Below are positions 15,842 through 24,646 of a stretch of 38,751 nucleotides of DNA, piece after piece. Position 1 is the first letter of the stretch, and each line of letters starts with the position of its first letter. Both the position numbers and the translations under genes were made by a program. This DNA is from an uncultured bacterium. GTDB lineage: Bacteria; Bacillota; Clostridia; Lachnospirales; Lachnospiraceae. The stretch is taken from the NCBI GenBank assembly GCA_905215625.1, contig CAJMQQ010000023.1:1-38751 (forward strand), written 5' to 3'. The notes beneath the pieces are model-generated. The model searched no databases, had not been told where the DNA came from, and saw only the letters and a program-made list of their open reading frames with translations.

Positions 15842-17258
15842 TTCAAAATCTCCGGATTCCAATAAAAACATTTTAAGACTGACCTATGCAATCGCGGCAG
15901 TATTTGCCCTGATGATTGGCTATCTGGTCTGGTTTATGCAGGTGGAAAGCGAAAATGCCATTAACAACCCCTACAATGCAAGACTGGATCATTTGTCCGA
16001 TCAGGTGATCCGGGGAAAAATTTTAAGCAATGACGGCAGGGTACTGGCAGAAACCATGGTAGGAGAGGACAAAACGGAAGTGCGTGGCTATCCGTACGGC
16101 CCGCTGTTCTGCCATACGGTAGGATGGGCGACCAGAGGAAAGACAGGTATTGAAGAACTGGCTAACTTTTATCTGCTGACCTCCCATGACAGCCTTGCAG
16201 AAAAGGTGATCCGGGAGATGATGGATGAAAAGGATCCTGGTGATCAGGTGGTTACCACTCTGGATGTGGATCTTCAGCAGGCCGCTTACGCTGCGTTAGG
16301 AGACCGGAAAGGCGCGGTGGCAGTTATGGAAGTCGATACCGGCAAGATTCTGGCAATGGTTTCCAAACCGGAGTTTGATCCCAACCAGGTCAATACGCTG
16401 TGGGACAGTCTGGTAAGCGGAGAACAGGGAGAGGGTCTGTTATTAAACAGGGTGTCCCAGGGTGTTTATCCTCCAGGTTCGACCTTTAAAATTGTAACGC
16501 TTCTGGAGTATATGAGAGAATATCCAGATGATTACCAGAATTTTCGCTTTGACTGTGACGGCACTTATGAACAGGGGGAATACACCATCCGCTGTTATCA
16601 TGGCAACGCCCATGGAAGCCAGGATATTGCCCAGTGCTTTGCCAATTCCTGCAATGGAGCATTTGCTTATATGGGTACGCTGCTTAACCATGACAGCATG
16701 AAAAAGACGGCAGAAGAACTGCTGTTTAATAAAGAACTGCCATTATCCATTCCTTACAGCAAAAGTACCTTTGCACTGTCAGGAGAATCTTCGGACTGGG
16801 AAGTACTTCAGACCTCTATTGGACAGGGAGGAACCCAGATTACCCCGATCCACAGTCTGATGATTACATCGGCCATAGCCAATGGAGGAATACTGATGAA
16901 ACCGTATCTGATTGACCATGTGGAGAGTGAAAACGGAGAAGAAGGAAAGAAATTTCTTCCGGAAGCCTATGGAAGCCTGATGAGTGCAAAAGAAGCCGGA
17001 GCTCTTTCCGGGATGATGGAGCGGGTAGTAACGGAAGGAACCGCGTCAGCCCTGCAGACAGACGCTTACCGGGCAGCAGGAAAGACGGGATCAGCGGAAT
17101 TTGAGACTGGAAAAGAGAGCCACGCATGGTTTACCGGATTTGCTCCGGCAGATGACCCAGAGATTGCAGTGACCGTCATTGTAGAAGAAGGCGGTTCCGG
17201 AGGCAGGGAGGCGGCTCCTATTGCCAGGGCAGTGATGGACGCTTACTTTGTACAGTAG
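15831..17258 (+). CDS. Short class B penicillin-binding protein (PbpA-like transpeptidase)
   Basis: 475 residues. One N-terminal membrane helix (about 17-37), a short pedestal, then the transpeptidase domain with all three motifs: S217-TFK220, S273-CN275 and K418-TG420. It crosslinks glycan strands made by the upstream SEDS protein. Start ATG 15831 is six bases after AGGAGG; the frame's upstream ATG overlaps that site. It begins within the last codons of the SEDS gene, a sign of translational coupling. At 475 residues it is much shorter than PBP2 or FtsI (580-720) and close to mycobacterial PbpA, whose gene also follows a SEDS gene. Confidence 0.95.
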   Translation: MKRNSKSPDSNKNILRLTYAIAAVFALMIGYLVWFMQVESENAINNPYNARLDHLSDQVIRGKILSNDGRVLAETMVGEDKTEVRGYPYGPLFCHTVGWATRGKTGIEELANFYLLTSHDSLAEKVIREMMDEKDPGDQVVTTLDVDLQQAAYAALGDRKGAVAVMEVDTGKILAMVSKPEFDPNQVNTLWDSLVSGEQGEGLLLNRVSQGVYPPGSTFKIVTLLEYMREYPDDYQNFRFDCDGTYEQGEYTIRCYHGNAHGSQDIAQCFANSCNGAFAYMGTLLNHDSMKKTAEELLFNKELPLSIPYSKSTFALSGESSDWEVLQTSIGQGGTQITPIHSLMITSAIANGGILMKPYLIDHVESENGEEGKKFLPEAYGSLMSAKEAGALSGMMERVVTEGTASALQTDAYRAAGKTGSAEFETGKESHAWFTGFAPADDPEIAVTVIVEEGGSGGREAAPIARAVMDAYFVQ

Positions 17259-17314
17259 GACGCTTTATTTCCAGACAGCAGCAGACGAACAATCACCTCA
17301 TTCCACAGTTTCCC

Positions 17315-17343
17315 TTGCAATACCTTTTGAAAAGAGTTATACT
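17315..17343 (+). promoter_or_regulatory. Promoter of the Nudix gene
   Basis: TTGCAA (17315-17320), 17-base spacer, TATACT (17338-17343). The longer reading frame starts on the -35, which rules it out. Confidence 0.75.
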
Positions 17344-17386
17344 AGGCACAGGCAGAAGTACACACCAGCGACCAGGAGGGATTGCG

Positions 17387-17839
17387 ATGATAGAAGCAAC
17401 TAGCTGCGGCGGTGTGGTTATATTTCGTGGTAAGATACTCGTCCTATACAAGAATTATAAGAATAAGTATGAGGGCTGGGTCCTTCCCAAGGGAACTGTA
17501 GAGCCAGGAGAAGAGTTTAAAGAGACGGCGCTGCGCGAGGTAAAAGAGGAGACCGGAGTCAGCGCTTCCATTATTAAGTATATCGGCAAGAGTCAGTATT
17601 CCTTTAACACTCCTCAGGATGTGGTGGAGAAGGATGTACACTGGTATCTGATGATGGCAGACAGCTATTACAGCAAACCACAGCGGGAGGAATATTTCAT
17701 TGATTCCGGATATTACAAGTTTTATGAGGCCTATCATCTGCTAAAGTTTTCCAATGAAAAGCAGATCTTAGAGAAGGCATATAATGAGTACCTGGATCTT
17801 AAAAGGAGCAATCTCTGGGGCAATAAGAAATATTTCTGA
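17387..17839 (+). CDS. Nudix hydrolase (150 aa)
   Basis: The Nudix box is complete: G36, E42, then R50-E-V-K-E-E-T-G57-V, matching GX5EX7REUXEEXGU. Members hydrolyse nucleoside diphosphates linked to another moiety using Mg2+; substrate here is unknown. KGTVEPGEEFKETALREV is near the diadenosine polyphosphate/house-cleaning type. The start at 17387 follows AGGAGGG with a six-base gap. Monocistronic, with its own promoter upstream and terminator at 17863-17909. Confidence 0.92.
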   Translation: MIEATSCGGVVIFRGKILVLYKNYKNKYEGWVLPKGTVEPGEEFKETALREVKEETGVSASIIKYIGKSQYSFNTPQDVVEKDVHWYLMMADSYYSKPQREEYFIDSGYYKFYEAYHLLKFSNEKQILEKAYNEYLDLKRSNLWGNKKYF

Positions 17840-17862
17840 TGCAGAGACATTGAGACAGCGAA

Positions 17863-17909
17863 GCTGCAGCAGGTGGACAAAAAAGTTCATTTGCTGCAGT
17901 TTTTGTTTT
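17863..17909 (+). terminator. Terminator after the Nudix gene
   Basis: CTGCAGCA (17864-17871) pairs with TTGCTGCAG (17891-17899), and the inner arms also pair partly. The tail is TTTTTTGTTTT-like from 17900. Confidence 0.8.
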
Positions 17910-17918
17910 CGAAAATTG

Positions 17919-17947
17919 TTGTAATCTTACAAAATTTATATTACAAT
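17919..17947 (+). promoter_or_regulatory. Promoter of the methionine-rich exported protein
   Basis: TTGTAA (17919-17924), 17-base spacer, TACAAT (17942-17947), starting about 10 bases after the Nudix terminator T tract. Confidence 0.7.
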
Positions 17948-17980
17948 ACGAGAAAGAACAGTCAGAAAGGGGTACAGACA

Positions 17981-18994
17981 ATGAAACAGTGGAAGAAATC
18001 AGCAGTTTTAGCAGTACCAATGGCACTTTTATGTTCAGTCAGTGCATTTGCAGGCCAGTGGGAGGAAGAAGATGTTACATGGAAATACCTTCAGGACGAC
18101 GGCGGCTATGCAGCAGATGTCTGGCAGTGGATTGACGGTGATGGAGATGGACTCGCAGAGTGCTATCACTTTAACGAAGATGGATTTTTGGATTTAAATA
18201 CCGTTGTGGATAACTGGATTGTCAACAGCAAGGGTCAGTGGACCATGGGCGGCAATGTCCAGCAGCTGGATTTAGGCGCAACGGCAGAAGAGATTGGAGC
18301 GGTTTTTGCTGCTGCCAATGCAAAGGCTTCCGGATTAATGGATATGGACGCAGATATAGATGCGGTTATGAAATTTACAGTGGATCAGGAATCCATGGAT
18401 ATGCTTCTGGACATGAATATGAAGATGCAGGGAGTTTATTCTGGAAATATGAAAATCTTGTATGACATGGCGCTCCAGGCAGATGGGGAATCCATGACAA
18501 TGACCATGTTCTATAAAGATGGTTATATGTATACAGAGATGGACGGCATGAAGATGAAAATGCCGATGGATATGGACGAAATAATGGCTCAGAGCATGGC
18601 CTTAAGTTCCAGTTTATCGTTCGCTTCGGATGAGACATACGGGATGACCAATCTGAAGCTGTACCACAATGGAGAAGCAAAGACGGTTACTTATGATATG
18701 GATATGGCAGAATTAAATACAGCCGTACAGGAAATGATGGGACTTATGGGGATGAGTGCTTCCGATCTTGGATATGAATATCAGGTAAACAGAGCCAGCG
18801 GAACGGTTCATATCAATGAAAACGGTTATGCAGACCGTTCAAGAGTTTCCATGGATATGTCAATGGAAGTCCTGGGAATTCCAATGGGCATGGACATGGA
18901 TATGGATGTGACCATTCAGAATCCAGGAAAGCCGGTATCCATTACCCTTCCATCCACAGAAGGTTATATGGATATTACCAGCATGACGGAATGA
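17981..18994 (+). CDS. Exported methionine-rich protein of unknown function (337 aa)
   Basis: A Sec signal peptide covers residues 1-24 (MKQWKKSAVLAVPMALL..., cleavage after AFA); there is no lipobox before C18. Residues 34-68 resemble a Lachnospiraceae wall-type repeat (WKYLQDDGG, WQWIDGDGDG, CYHFNEDGF) with an acidic DGDGDG loop (52-57) that could bind calcium. The rest is mostly strand, with about 39 methionines in the 313-residue mature chain, often at alternate positions (MKMKMPMDMDE, MGMDMDMDV). This recalls DUF6612/LolA-like lipid-binding folds, but I am not sure. ATG follows AAAGGGG. Its own promoter and terminator flank it. Confidence 0.85.
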   Translation: MKQWKKSAVLAVPMALLCSVSAFAGQWEEEDVTWKYLQDDGGYAADVWQWIDGDGDGLAECYHFNEDGFLDLNTVVDNWIVNSKGQWTMGGNVQQLDLGATAEEIGAVFAAANAKASGLMDMDADIDAVMKFTVDQESMDMLLDMNMKMQGVYSGNMKILYDMALQADGESMTMTMFYKDGYMYTEMDGMKMKMPMDMDEIMAQSMALSSSLSFASDETYGMTNLKLYHNGEAKTVTYDMDMAELNTAVQEMMGLMGMSASDLGYEYQVNRASGTVHINENGYADRSRVSMDMSMEVLGIPMGMDMDMDVTIQNPGKPVSITLPSTEGYMDITSMTE

Positions 18995-19008
18995 AAACTA
19001 GATAGTTT

Positions 19009-19044
19009 GGGGACACTCCTTTCGTGAGTGTCCTCTTCCATTTT
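19009..19044 (+). terminator. Terminator after the methionine-rich protein gene
   Basis: Ten-pair stem GGGGACACTC / GAGTGTCCTC (19009-19018, 19026-19035), seven-base loop, then TTCCATTTT. It lies only 37 bases before the next start codon, and no clear promoter is seen between them. Confidence 0.8.
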
Positions 19045-19071
19045 ACAGAGAATATAAAGGAGAATCAGACA

Positions 19072-20571
19072 ATGAATGAAGCATTTAAACAGTTGAAAAC
19101 TTATCTAGATGAAGCAATGGCAGTTCAGACCGCCCTGGTATTGTTTGAGTGGGACGATGCTACGCTGGCTCCAAAGGCAGCAGGAGAAAATACGTCCAGA
19201 GTAATTGAGATTTTGTCTGGACAGTATTTTAAAGCCATGACCGGAGACGAGACAAAAGCCCTGGTCAGACAGTGTCTCCAGGATCCGTCAGGCTTAAATG
19301 AGGTGGAACTGGCCCAGGTCAAAGAGATGGAGGAACAGATTGAGCAGTTAGACTGTATTCCGAAAGAAGAGTACCAGGCCTTTGCAAAACTGTCTTCCGA
19401 ATCTGTGCGGATTTGGGAAGAAGCCAAAGAACAGAATGATTTTAAACGGTTTGCTCCTACCTTGAAAAAAGTAGTGGAGTATCAGAAAAAATTTGCCGGT
19501 TATCGGGCAAAGGAGGGGCAGAGTAAATATGACGCTCTGTTAAAGGACTATGAAAAAGGATTTACCTCAAAGGATCTGGATGAATTTTTCGGATTGTTAA
19601 AAGAAGAAATAGTCCCCTTCTTAAAAACGATAATGGAAAGAGAAAGGCAGATTTGCGACGACTTTTTAACCGGAGAATTTCCGGAAGAAAAGCAGGAAGA
19701 ACTGGGACGGTTTCTGGCAGAATATGTGGGCTTTGACTTTTCAAAAGGGGTATTGTCTGTCAGCGCCCATCCGTTTACGACCAATCTCCACAATAAAGAT
19801 GTGCGGATTACCACAAGTTATAACGACCATGTGGACAGTTCCCTGTTTTCTGTTATTCACGAAGCCGGACACGGCATTTATGAAATGGGAATCCGGGACG
19901 ATTTAACCCAGACCGTAGTGGGACAGGGGGCGTCCATGGCAATGCATGAATCCCAGTCCCGTTTCTTTGAAAACATTATCGGAAGAAGCAAAGAGTTCTG
20001 GATTCCGGTTTATGGAAAGCTTCAGGAACTGTTTCCGGAAACGTTTGAGAATATCAGTGTGGAACAGTTTACAGAAGCCATTAACAAGGTGCATCCGGAT
20101 CTGATCCGTACAGAGGCTGATGAACTGACCTACAGCCTTCATGTGCTGATCCGGTATGAAATTGAAAAAATGCTGATCGAAGAGGATTTGGACGTGGATA
20201 AGCTGCCGGAGATCTGGGCGGACAAATACGAAGAGTATTTAGGCGTACGCCCTCAGTCTGATAAGGAAGGGGTTCTCCAGGACATTCACTGGTCCCAGGG
20301 TTCGTTTGGATATTTCCCATCTTATGCATTGGGAAGCGCGTTTGGAGCACAGCTTTACTTCCATATGAAAGAAGTCATGGATTTTGAAGGACTTCTCCGG
20401 GAAGGAAAGATAGATGAAATCAGAGAGTATTTAAGAGAGAATATCCATCAGTACGGCAAGCTAAAGACCAGCCGGCAGATTTTAAAAGATACGACAGGGG
20501 AAGATTTTAATCCCAGATATTACGTCCGTTATCTGAAGGAAAAATATTCGGCACTGTATCACATCGGTTAA
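19072..20571 (+). CDS. M32 family metallocarboxypeptidase
   Basis: 499 residues, the normal length of thermostable carboxypeptidase 1. Zinc site HEAGH (263-267) within SVIHEAGHGIYEMG; further family motifs are HPFTTNLHNKDVRITT upstream and MHESQSRFFENIIGRS, then IRTEADELTY downstream. It removes C-terminal residues from peptides in the cytoplasm. Start ATG 19072 follows AAAGGAG; the longer GTG frame starts inside the upstream terminator. No promoter is obvious between terminator and gene, so expression may come from partial read-through. Confidence 0.95.
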   Translation: MNEAFKQLKTYLDEAMAVQTALVLFEWDDATLAPKAAGENTSRVIEILSGQYFKAMTGDETKALVRQCLQDPSGLNEVELAQVKEMEEQIEQLDCIPKEEYQAFAKLSSESVRIWEEAKEQNDFKRFAPTLKKVVEYQKKFAGYRAKEGQSKYDALLKDYEKGFTSKDLDEFFGLLKEEIVPFLKTIMERERQICDDFLTGEFPEEKQEELGRFLAEYVGFDFSKGVLSVSAHPFTTNLHNKDVRITTSYNDHVDSSLFSVIHEAGHGIYEMGIRDDLTQTVVGQGASMAMHESQSRFFENIIGRSKEFWIPVYGKLQELFPETFENISVEQFTEAINKVHPDLIRTEADELTYSLHVLIRYEIEKMLIEEDLDVDKLPEIWADKYEEYLGVRPQSDKEGVLQDIHWSQGSFGYFPSYALGSAFGAQLYFHMKEVMDFEGLLREGKIDEIREYLRENIHQYGKLKTSRQILKDTTGEDFNPRYYVRYLKEKYSALYHIG

Positions 20572-20576
20572 GCACT

Positions 20577-20625
20577 GCTGTTGGGGGGGGAAAGACAGCG
20601 GCGAAGGCCGCCTGCAAAGGAGGAA
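20577..20625 (+). promoter_or_regulatory. Short structured leader before metF
   Basis: GCTGT...ACAGC and GCGGC/GCCGC (20599-20612) can form neighbouring or competing hairpins, with a run of eight G (20583-20590) in between and the AAAGGAGG site just after. Too short for a SAM riboswitch. Function is uncertain. Confidence 0.3.
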
Positions 20626-20630
20626 TTTAC

Positions 20631-21488
20631 ATGAAGATACGAGACATCCTGGCAGAGGGAAAGCCAACTCTGTCCTTTGAGGTATTCCCGCCAAAGACGG
20701 CGGACAACTATCAGTCTGTAGAGACTGCGGCGCTGAAGATTGCCCAGGCAAAACCGGCATTTATGAGCGTTACTTACGGAGCCGGAGGCGGAACCAGCCA
20801 GTACACGGTCCAGATTGCATCCACAATTAAAAACAAGGGGAATGTGACGCCTCTGGCTCATCTGACCTGCGTTTCTTCGACCAGAGAGAGCGTAAAACAG
20901 ATTTTACAGGAGTTAAAAGATAATCAGATTGAAAACATCCTGGCTTTACGGGGAGATATTCCGGCAGAGGGGACGCCGGTCCATGATTACCAGTACGCGT
21001 CCCAACTGATTTATGAGATTAAGCAGGCGGGAGATTTCTGCATTGGCGCGGCCTGCTATCCGGAAGGCCATGTAGAATCAGCCAATAAGACAGAAGATAT
21101 TCTGCATTTAAAAGAAAAAGTAGACGCAGGCTGTGATTTCCTGACGACCCAGATGTTTTTTGACAATAATATTTTATACAATTTTTTATACCGGATCCGG
21201 GAGAAGGGAATCCAGGTACCGGTTCTTGCAGGAATTATGCCGGTGACTAATGCCAAACAGATTACCCGTATCTGCAAAATGTCAGGAACCTATCTTCCAG
21301 CCCGTTTTAAGGCCATCGTAGACCGGTTTGGAGATAATCCGGCGGCTATGAAGCAGGCGGGAATCGCTTATGCAACCGAGCAGATTATTGATTTAATTGC
21401 CAATGGCGTCAATGGAATCCACGTATACTCGATGAACAAACCGGATGTGGCGATGCAGATTAAGGAGAGCTTGTCGGAAATCGTATAA
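20631..21488 (+). CDS. metF: Methylenetetrahydrofolate reductase
   Basis: 285 residues, TIM barrel with FAD. LSFEVFPPKT near the start carries the catalytic glutamate (E17); later ALRGDIP, CYPEGH and DFLTTQMFFDN are family motifs. It reduces 5,10-methylene-THF to 5-methyl-THF, the methyl donor for the methionine synthase two genes downstream. Start ATG follows AAAGGAGG. It leads an operon of metF, the reactivation-domain protein and MetH (gaps 12 and 29 bases). Confidence 0.97.
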   Translation: MKIRDILAEGKPTLSFEVFPPKTADNYQSVETAALKIAQAKPAFMSVTYGAGGGTSQYTVQIASTIKNKGNVTPLAHLTCVSSTRESVKQILQELKDNQIENILALRGDIPAEGTPVHDYQYASQLIYEIKQAGDFCIGAACYPEGHVESANKTEDILHLKEKVDAGCDFLTTQMFFDNNILYNFLYRIREKGIQVPVLAGIMPVTNAKQITRICKMSGTYLPARFKAIVDRFGDNPAAMKQAGIAYATEQIIDLIANGVNGIHVYSMNKPDVAMQIKESLSEIV

Positions 21489-21500
21489 AAAGGGGACGCC

Positions 21501-22148
21501 ATGGAAGTAAACAGAAGAGAAATTTTCCGGTATCTGGGGTATAAACGGGATGAGGCAGACGACAGAACCAGAGCACTTGCCGAATCCTGTCTGAAAGAAC
21601 TGGAACAAGCTGCAGAGCCGAGAAACATGGTTTTAGAATATCCTCTTACATTGGGAGAAAACCATCAGATTGACGCATCCTGTTTTCAGACCGAGAGCAG
21701 GAATTTATGGAAAAATTTAAAAGACTGTGAAAGAATTGCAGTCTTTGCAGCAACCCTTGGAGCAGGGGCAGATCAGTTGATTCAAAAGTATTCCAGGCTC
21801 CAGATGAGCAGGGCTGTGGTGCTTCAGGCCGCAGCGACCGCTATGCTGGAGGATTACTGCGACAGCATCTGCCAGGGACTGAAAGAAGAATATGAGAAAA
21901 AAGGTCTGTATCTGCGTCCAAGATTTAGTCCCGGATATGGGGACTTTCCCCTGGAAATCCAGAAAAACCTTCTGGATGGACTAGAAGCGGGAAAGCGGAT
22001 TGGGATTAAGCTGACCGACAGCCTGCTAATGACGCCTTCCAAATCCGTAACAGCGGTAATGGGAATCAGTAAGAAGCCTTACCGCTGCCAGGTACGGGGA
22101 TGCGAGGTCTGCCAGAAAACAGACTGTATGTACCGGCGTCAGTCGTAA
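21501..22148 (+). CDS. Stand-alone methionine synthase reactivation (SAM-binding) domain protein
   Basis: 215 residues matching the C-terminal activation domain of MetH. The SAM-binding motif RFSPGYGDFPLEIQ is intact (R-x-x-P-G-Y type). The domain binds SAM and, with a reductant, remethylates cob(II)alamin formed when MetH is accidentally oxidised. The next gene is a MetH that lacks just this domain, so the two make a split enzyme. The C-terminus has four cysteines (CQVRGCEVCQKTDC) that the fused E. coli domain does not have; they may bind metal or accept electrons (inference). Confidence 0.9.
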   Translation: MEVNRREIFRYLGYKRDEADDRTRALAESCLKELEQAAEPRNMVLEYPLTLGENHQIDASCFQTESRNLWKNLKDCERIAVFAATLGAGADQLIQKYSRLQMSRAVVLQAAATAMLEDYCDSICQGLKEEYEKKGLYLRPRFSPGYGDFPLEIQKNLLDGLEAGKRIGIKLTDSLLMTPSKSVTAVMGISKKPYRCQVRGCEVCQKTDCMYRRQS

Positions 22149-22177
22149 AAATAGAAAAGGAAAAGGGGAATTTGGCC

Positions 22178-24628
22178 ATGTATAGATTATTGGAAGAGAT
22201 GAAAAAGCGCCGGCTGTTTTTTGACGGCGGTACGGGAAGTATTCTTCAGGAAAAGGAACTGGCAGCCGGAGAACTTCCAGAGACCTGGAACATCCTTCAT
22301 CCGGAAATTCTGGTGGAACTTCATCGGAATTACCTGGAAGCAGGGGCAGATATTATCAATACCAACACCTTTGGCGCCAATGGACTAAAGTTCCATGATG
22401 GCACCAGATTCAGTCTGGAACAGGTGATAAAAGCAGCGGCAGCCAATGCAAAAGAGGCAGTACGCCAGTCGGGAAAGGATGCGTTTATCGTTCTGGATCT
22501 GGGGCCGACAGGAAAACTGTTAAAGCCCCTGGGAGATCTGGAATTTGAGGATGCGGTAACCTTATACCGGGATGCGGCAAGGATCGGATCCGGAGAAGGA
22601 GTGGACGGCGTTCTCATTGAAACCATGAGTGACAGCTATGAGATAAAAGCAGCAGTTCTGGGCGTAAAAGAAGCCTGCAGTCTTCCGGTTTTTGTTACCA
22701 TGGTATTTGATGAAAAAGGAAAACTGCTGACCGGAGGTACAGTCGAGTCTATGACGGCTATGCTGGAAGGACTGGGAGTAGACGGAATCGGCGTCAACTG
22801 CGGTCTGGGACCGGTACAGATGAAACCTATTGTGGAACAGTTATTAAAGGTAACCAGTCTTCCGGTGATTGTAAACCCCAATGCCGGTCTGCCAAGAAGC
22901 GAAAACGGCAGGACGGTGTATGACATTGACAGCGATACGTTTGCAGAAGAGATGGCAGACATTGCCGCTATGGGGGCCGTCGTAGTAGGCGGATGCTGCG
23001 GAACTACGCCGGATCACATCAGGAAAACGGTTTCCCTTTGCAGAAATATCCCGGTACAGTGGCCAGAAGACAAGGGACGGACCGTGGTGTCTTCCTACGG
23101 CCAGGCAGTGGTCATTGGCCAGGATCCAATTATTATTGGAGAACGGATTAATCCTACGGGCAAATCCAAATTTAAACAGGCGCTTCGGGAACACAACTTA
23201 AATTATATCTTGAGGGAAGGCGCTGCCCAGCAGGATAACGGGGCTCATGTGCTGGATGTAAATGTAGGTCTTCCGGAGATTGACGAGTCGTCTATGATGG
23301 AAGAGGTCATTAAAGAACTCCAGAGTATTACCGATCTGCCCCTTCAGATTGATACGTCAGATACCAGGGCAATGGAGCGGGGAATGCGGGTTTACAATGG
23401 AAAGCCTCTGATCAATTCGGTAAACGGTAAAGAAGAAGTCATGGAAGCAGTCTTTCCGCTGGTAAAAAAATATGGAGGAACTGTAGTTGCCTTATGCCTG
23501 GATGAAGATGGAATTCCGGATACGGCAGAAGGACGAATCCGTATTGCAAAAAAAATTTATCAAAAAGCCGCCCAGTATGGAATCCAGTCAAAGGATTTGT
23601 TAATCGACGGTCTCTGCATGACCGTAAGTTCTGACAGCAAAGGGGCTTTGACTACCCTGGAAACCCTTCGAAGAATCCGGGAAGAACTGGGAGGAAAAAG
23701 CATTCTGGGCGTATCCAACATCTCCTTTGGACTGCCTCAGAGAGAGAATATTAACGCTGCATTTTTTACCATGGCGCTGCAGAGCGGATTAAATGCGGCG
23801 ATTATCAACCCCAATTCTGAAGCCATGATGAGGGCCTATTACTGTTACCGGGCGTTGGCTGATTTAGATCCCCAGTGCGGGGATTATATCGGGATTTACA
23901 GCGGACAAAGCGCTGGACTGGGAGAAACCTTAAAGAAAAAAGCAGCGGACGAAGAAGCGAAAGAGGGGCACAGCAATGGATTATTTGACGCTGTTTTAAG
24001 GGGATTTCGGGAGGAAGCCGGGCAATCTGCCTTTGATTTATTAAGTGAAAAGCAGCCGTTGGAAATTATTAATGAAGTTATGATTCCAGCCCTGGATTTT
24101 GTGGGAAAAGGCTTTGAAAAAGGTACGATTTTCCTGCCCCAGCTTTTAATGAGCGCCGAAGCGGCAGGGGCGGCCTTTGAAGTTTTAAAAACAGAGATGT
24201 TAAAAAACGGCCAGACTCAGGAGAAGAAGGGGAAAGTGATTTTAGCTACCGTGAAAGGCGACATCCACGACATTGGCAAAAACATTGTCAAAGTATTGCT
24301 GGAAAATTACGGCTACCAGGTCATTGATTTGGGAAGAGATGTGGCGCCGGAGGTAATTGTGGACTGCGCAGTGAACGAACAGGTTCCGGTTGTAGGCTTA
24401 AGCGCTTTAATGACCACTACGGTTCCCAGTATGGAAGCTACTATCCGCCTTTTGCGGGAAAAAGCGCCATGGGTAAAAATCATGGCAGGCGGAGCAGTCC
24501 TGACAAAAGAGTATGCAGAGTCCATAGGGGCAGACTGCTACTGCAAAGACGCCATGGCTTCGGTTAATTTTGCGGAAGCGGTTATCTGCCGCGAAGGGAA
24601 GGGCAGAGAAAACGAAAGAGAACGTTAA
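22178..24628 (+). CDS. metH: Cobalamin-dependent methionine synthase without activation domain
   Basis: 816 residues. Homocysteine domain 1-300 with zinc ligands C208 and C273/C274 (GVNCGLG, GGCCGTT). Pterin (methyl-THF) domain about 310-570 (IGERINPTGKSK). Cobalamin cap and Rossmann domain about 600-810 with D695-x-H697-x-x-G700, the lower axial histidine motif. It ends there; E. coli MetH is about 1227 residues, the difference being the activation domain encoded upstream. Transfers methyl from 5-methyl-THF via B12 to homocysteine. ATG 22178 is preferred: AAAAGGGG is 9 bases upstream, while the longer frame overlaps the previous gene. Confidence 0.96.
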   Translation: MYRLLEEMKKRRLFFDGGTGSILQEKELAAGELPETWNILHPEILVELHRNYLEAGADIINTNTFGANGLKFHDGTRFSLEQVIKAAAANAKEAVRQSGKDAFIVLDLGPTGKLLKPLGDLEFEDAVTLYRDAARIGSGEGVDGVLIETMSDSYEIKAAVLGVKEACSLPVFVTMVFDEKGKLLTGGTVESMTAMLEGLGVDGIGVNCGLGPVQMKPIVEQLLKVTSLPVIVNPNAGLPRSENGRTVYDIDSDTFAEEMADIAAMGAVVVGGCCGTTPDHIRKTVSLCRNIPVQWPEDKGRTVVSSYGQAVVIGQDPIIIGERINPTGKSKFKQALREHNLNYILREGAAQQDNGAHVLDVNVGLPEIDESSMMEEVIKELQSITDLPLQIDTSDTRAMERGMRVYNGKPLINSVNGKEEVMEAVFPLVKKYGGTVVALCLDEDGIPDTAEGRIRIAKKIYQKAAQYGIQSKDLLIDGLCMTVSSDSKGALTTLETLRRIREELGGKSILGVSNISFGLPQRENINAAFFTMALQSGLNAAIINPNSEAMMRAYYCYRALADLDPQCGDYIGIYSGQSAGLGETLKKKAADEEAKEGHSNGLFDAVLRGFREEAGQSAFDLLSEKQPLEIINEVMIPALDFVGKGFEKGTIFLPQLLMSAEAAGAAFEVLKTEMLKNGQTQEKKGKVILATVKGDIHDIGKNIVKVLLENYGYQVIDLGRDVAPEVIVDCAVNEQVPVVGLSALMTTTVPSMEATIRLLREKAPWVKIMAGGAVLTKEYAESIGADCYCKDAMASVNFAEAVICREGKGRENERER

Positions 24629-24646
24629 GAAAAAGGAGCAGGCACC

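Noticed and set aside
20583..20590. Run of eight G as a phase-variation tract
   Set aside because: It is between genes, not in a -10/-35 spacer or codons, and metF is a housekeeping gene; single tract, so no support for switching.
20572..20630. SAM or other methionine riboswitch before metF
   Set aside because: Only about 59 bases are available and no S-box conserved core is visible.
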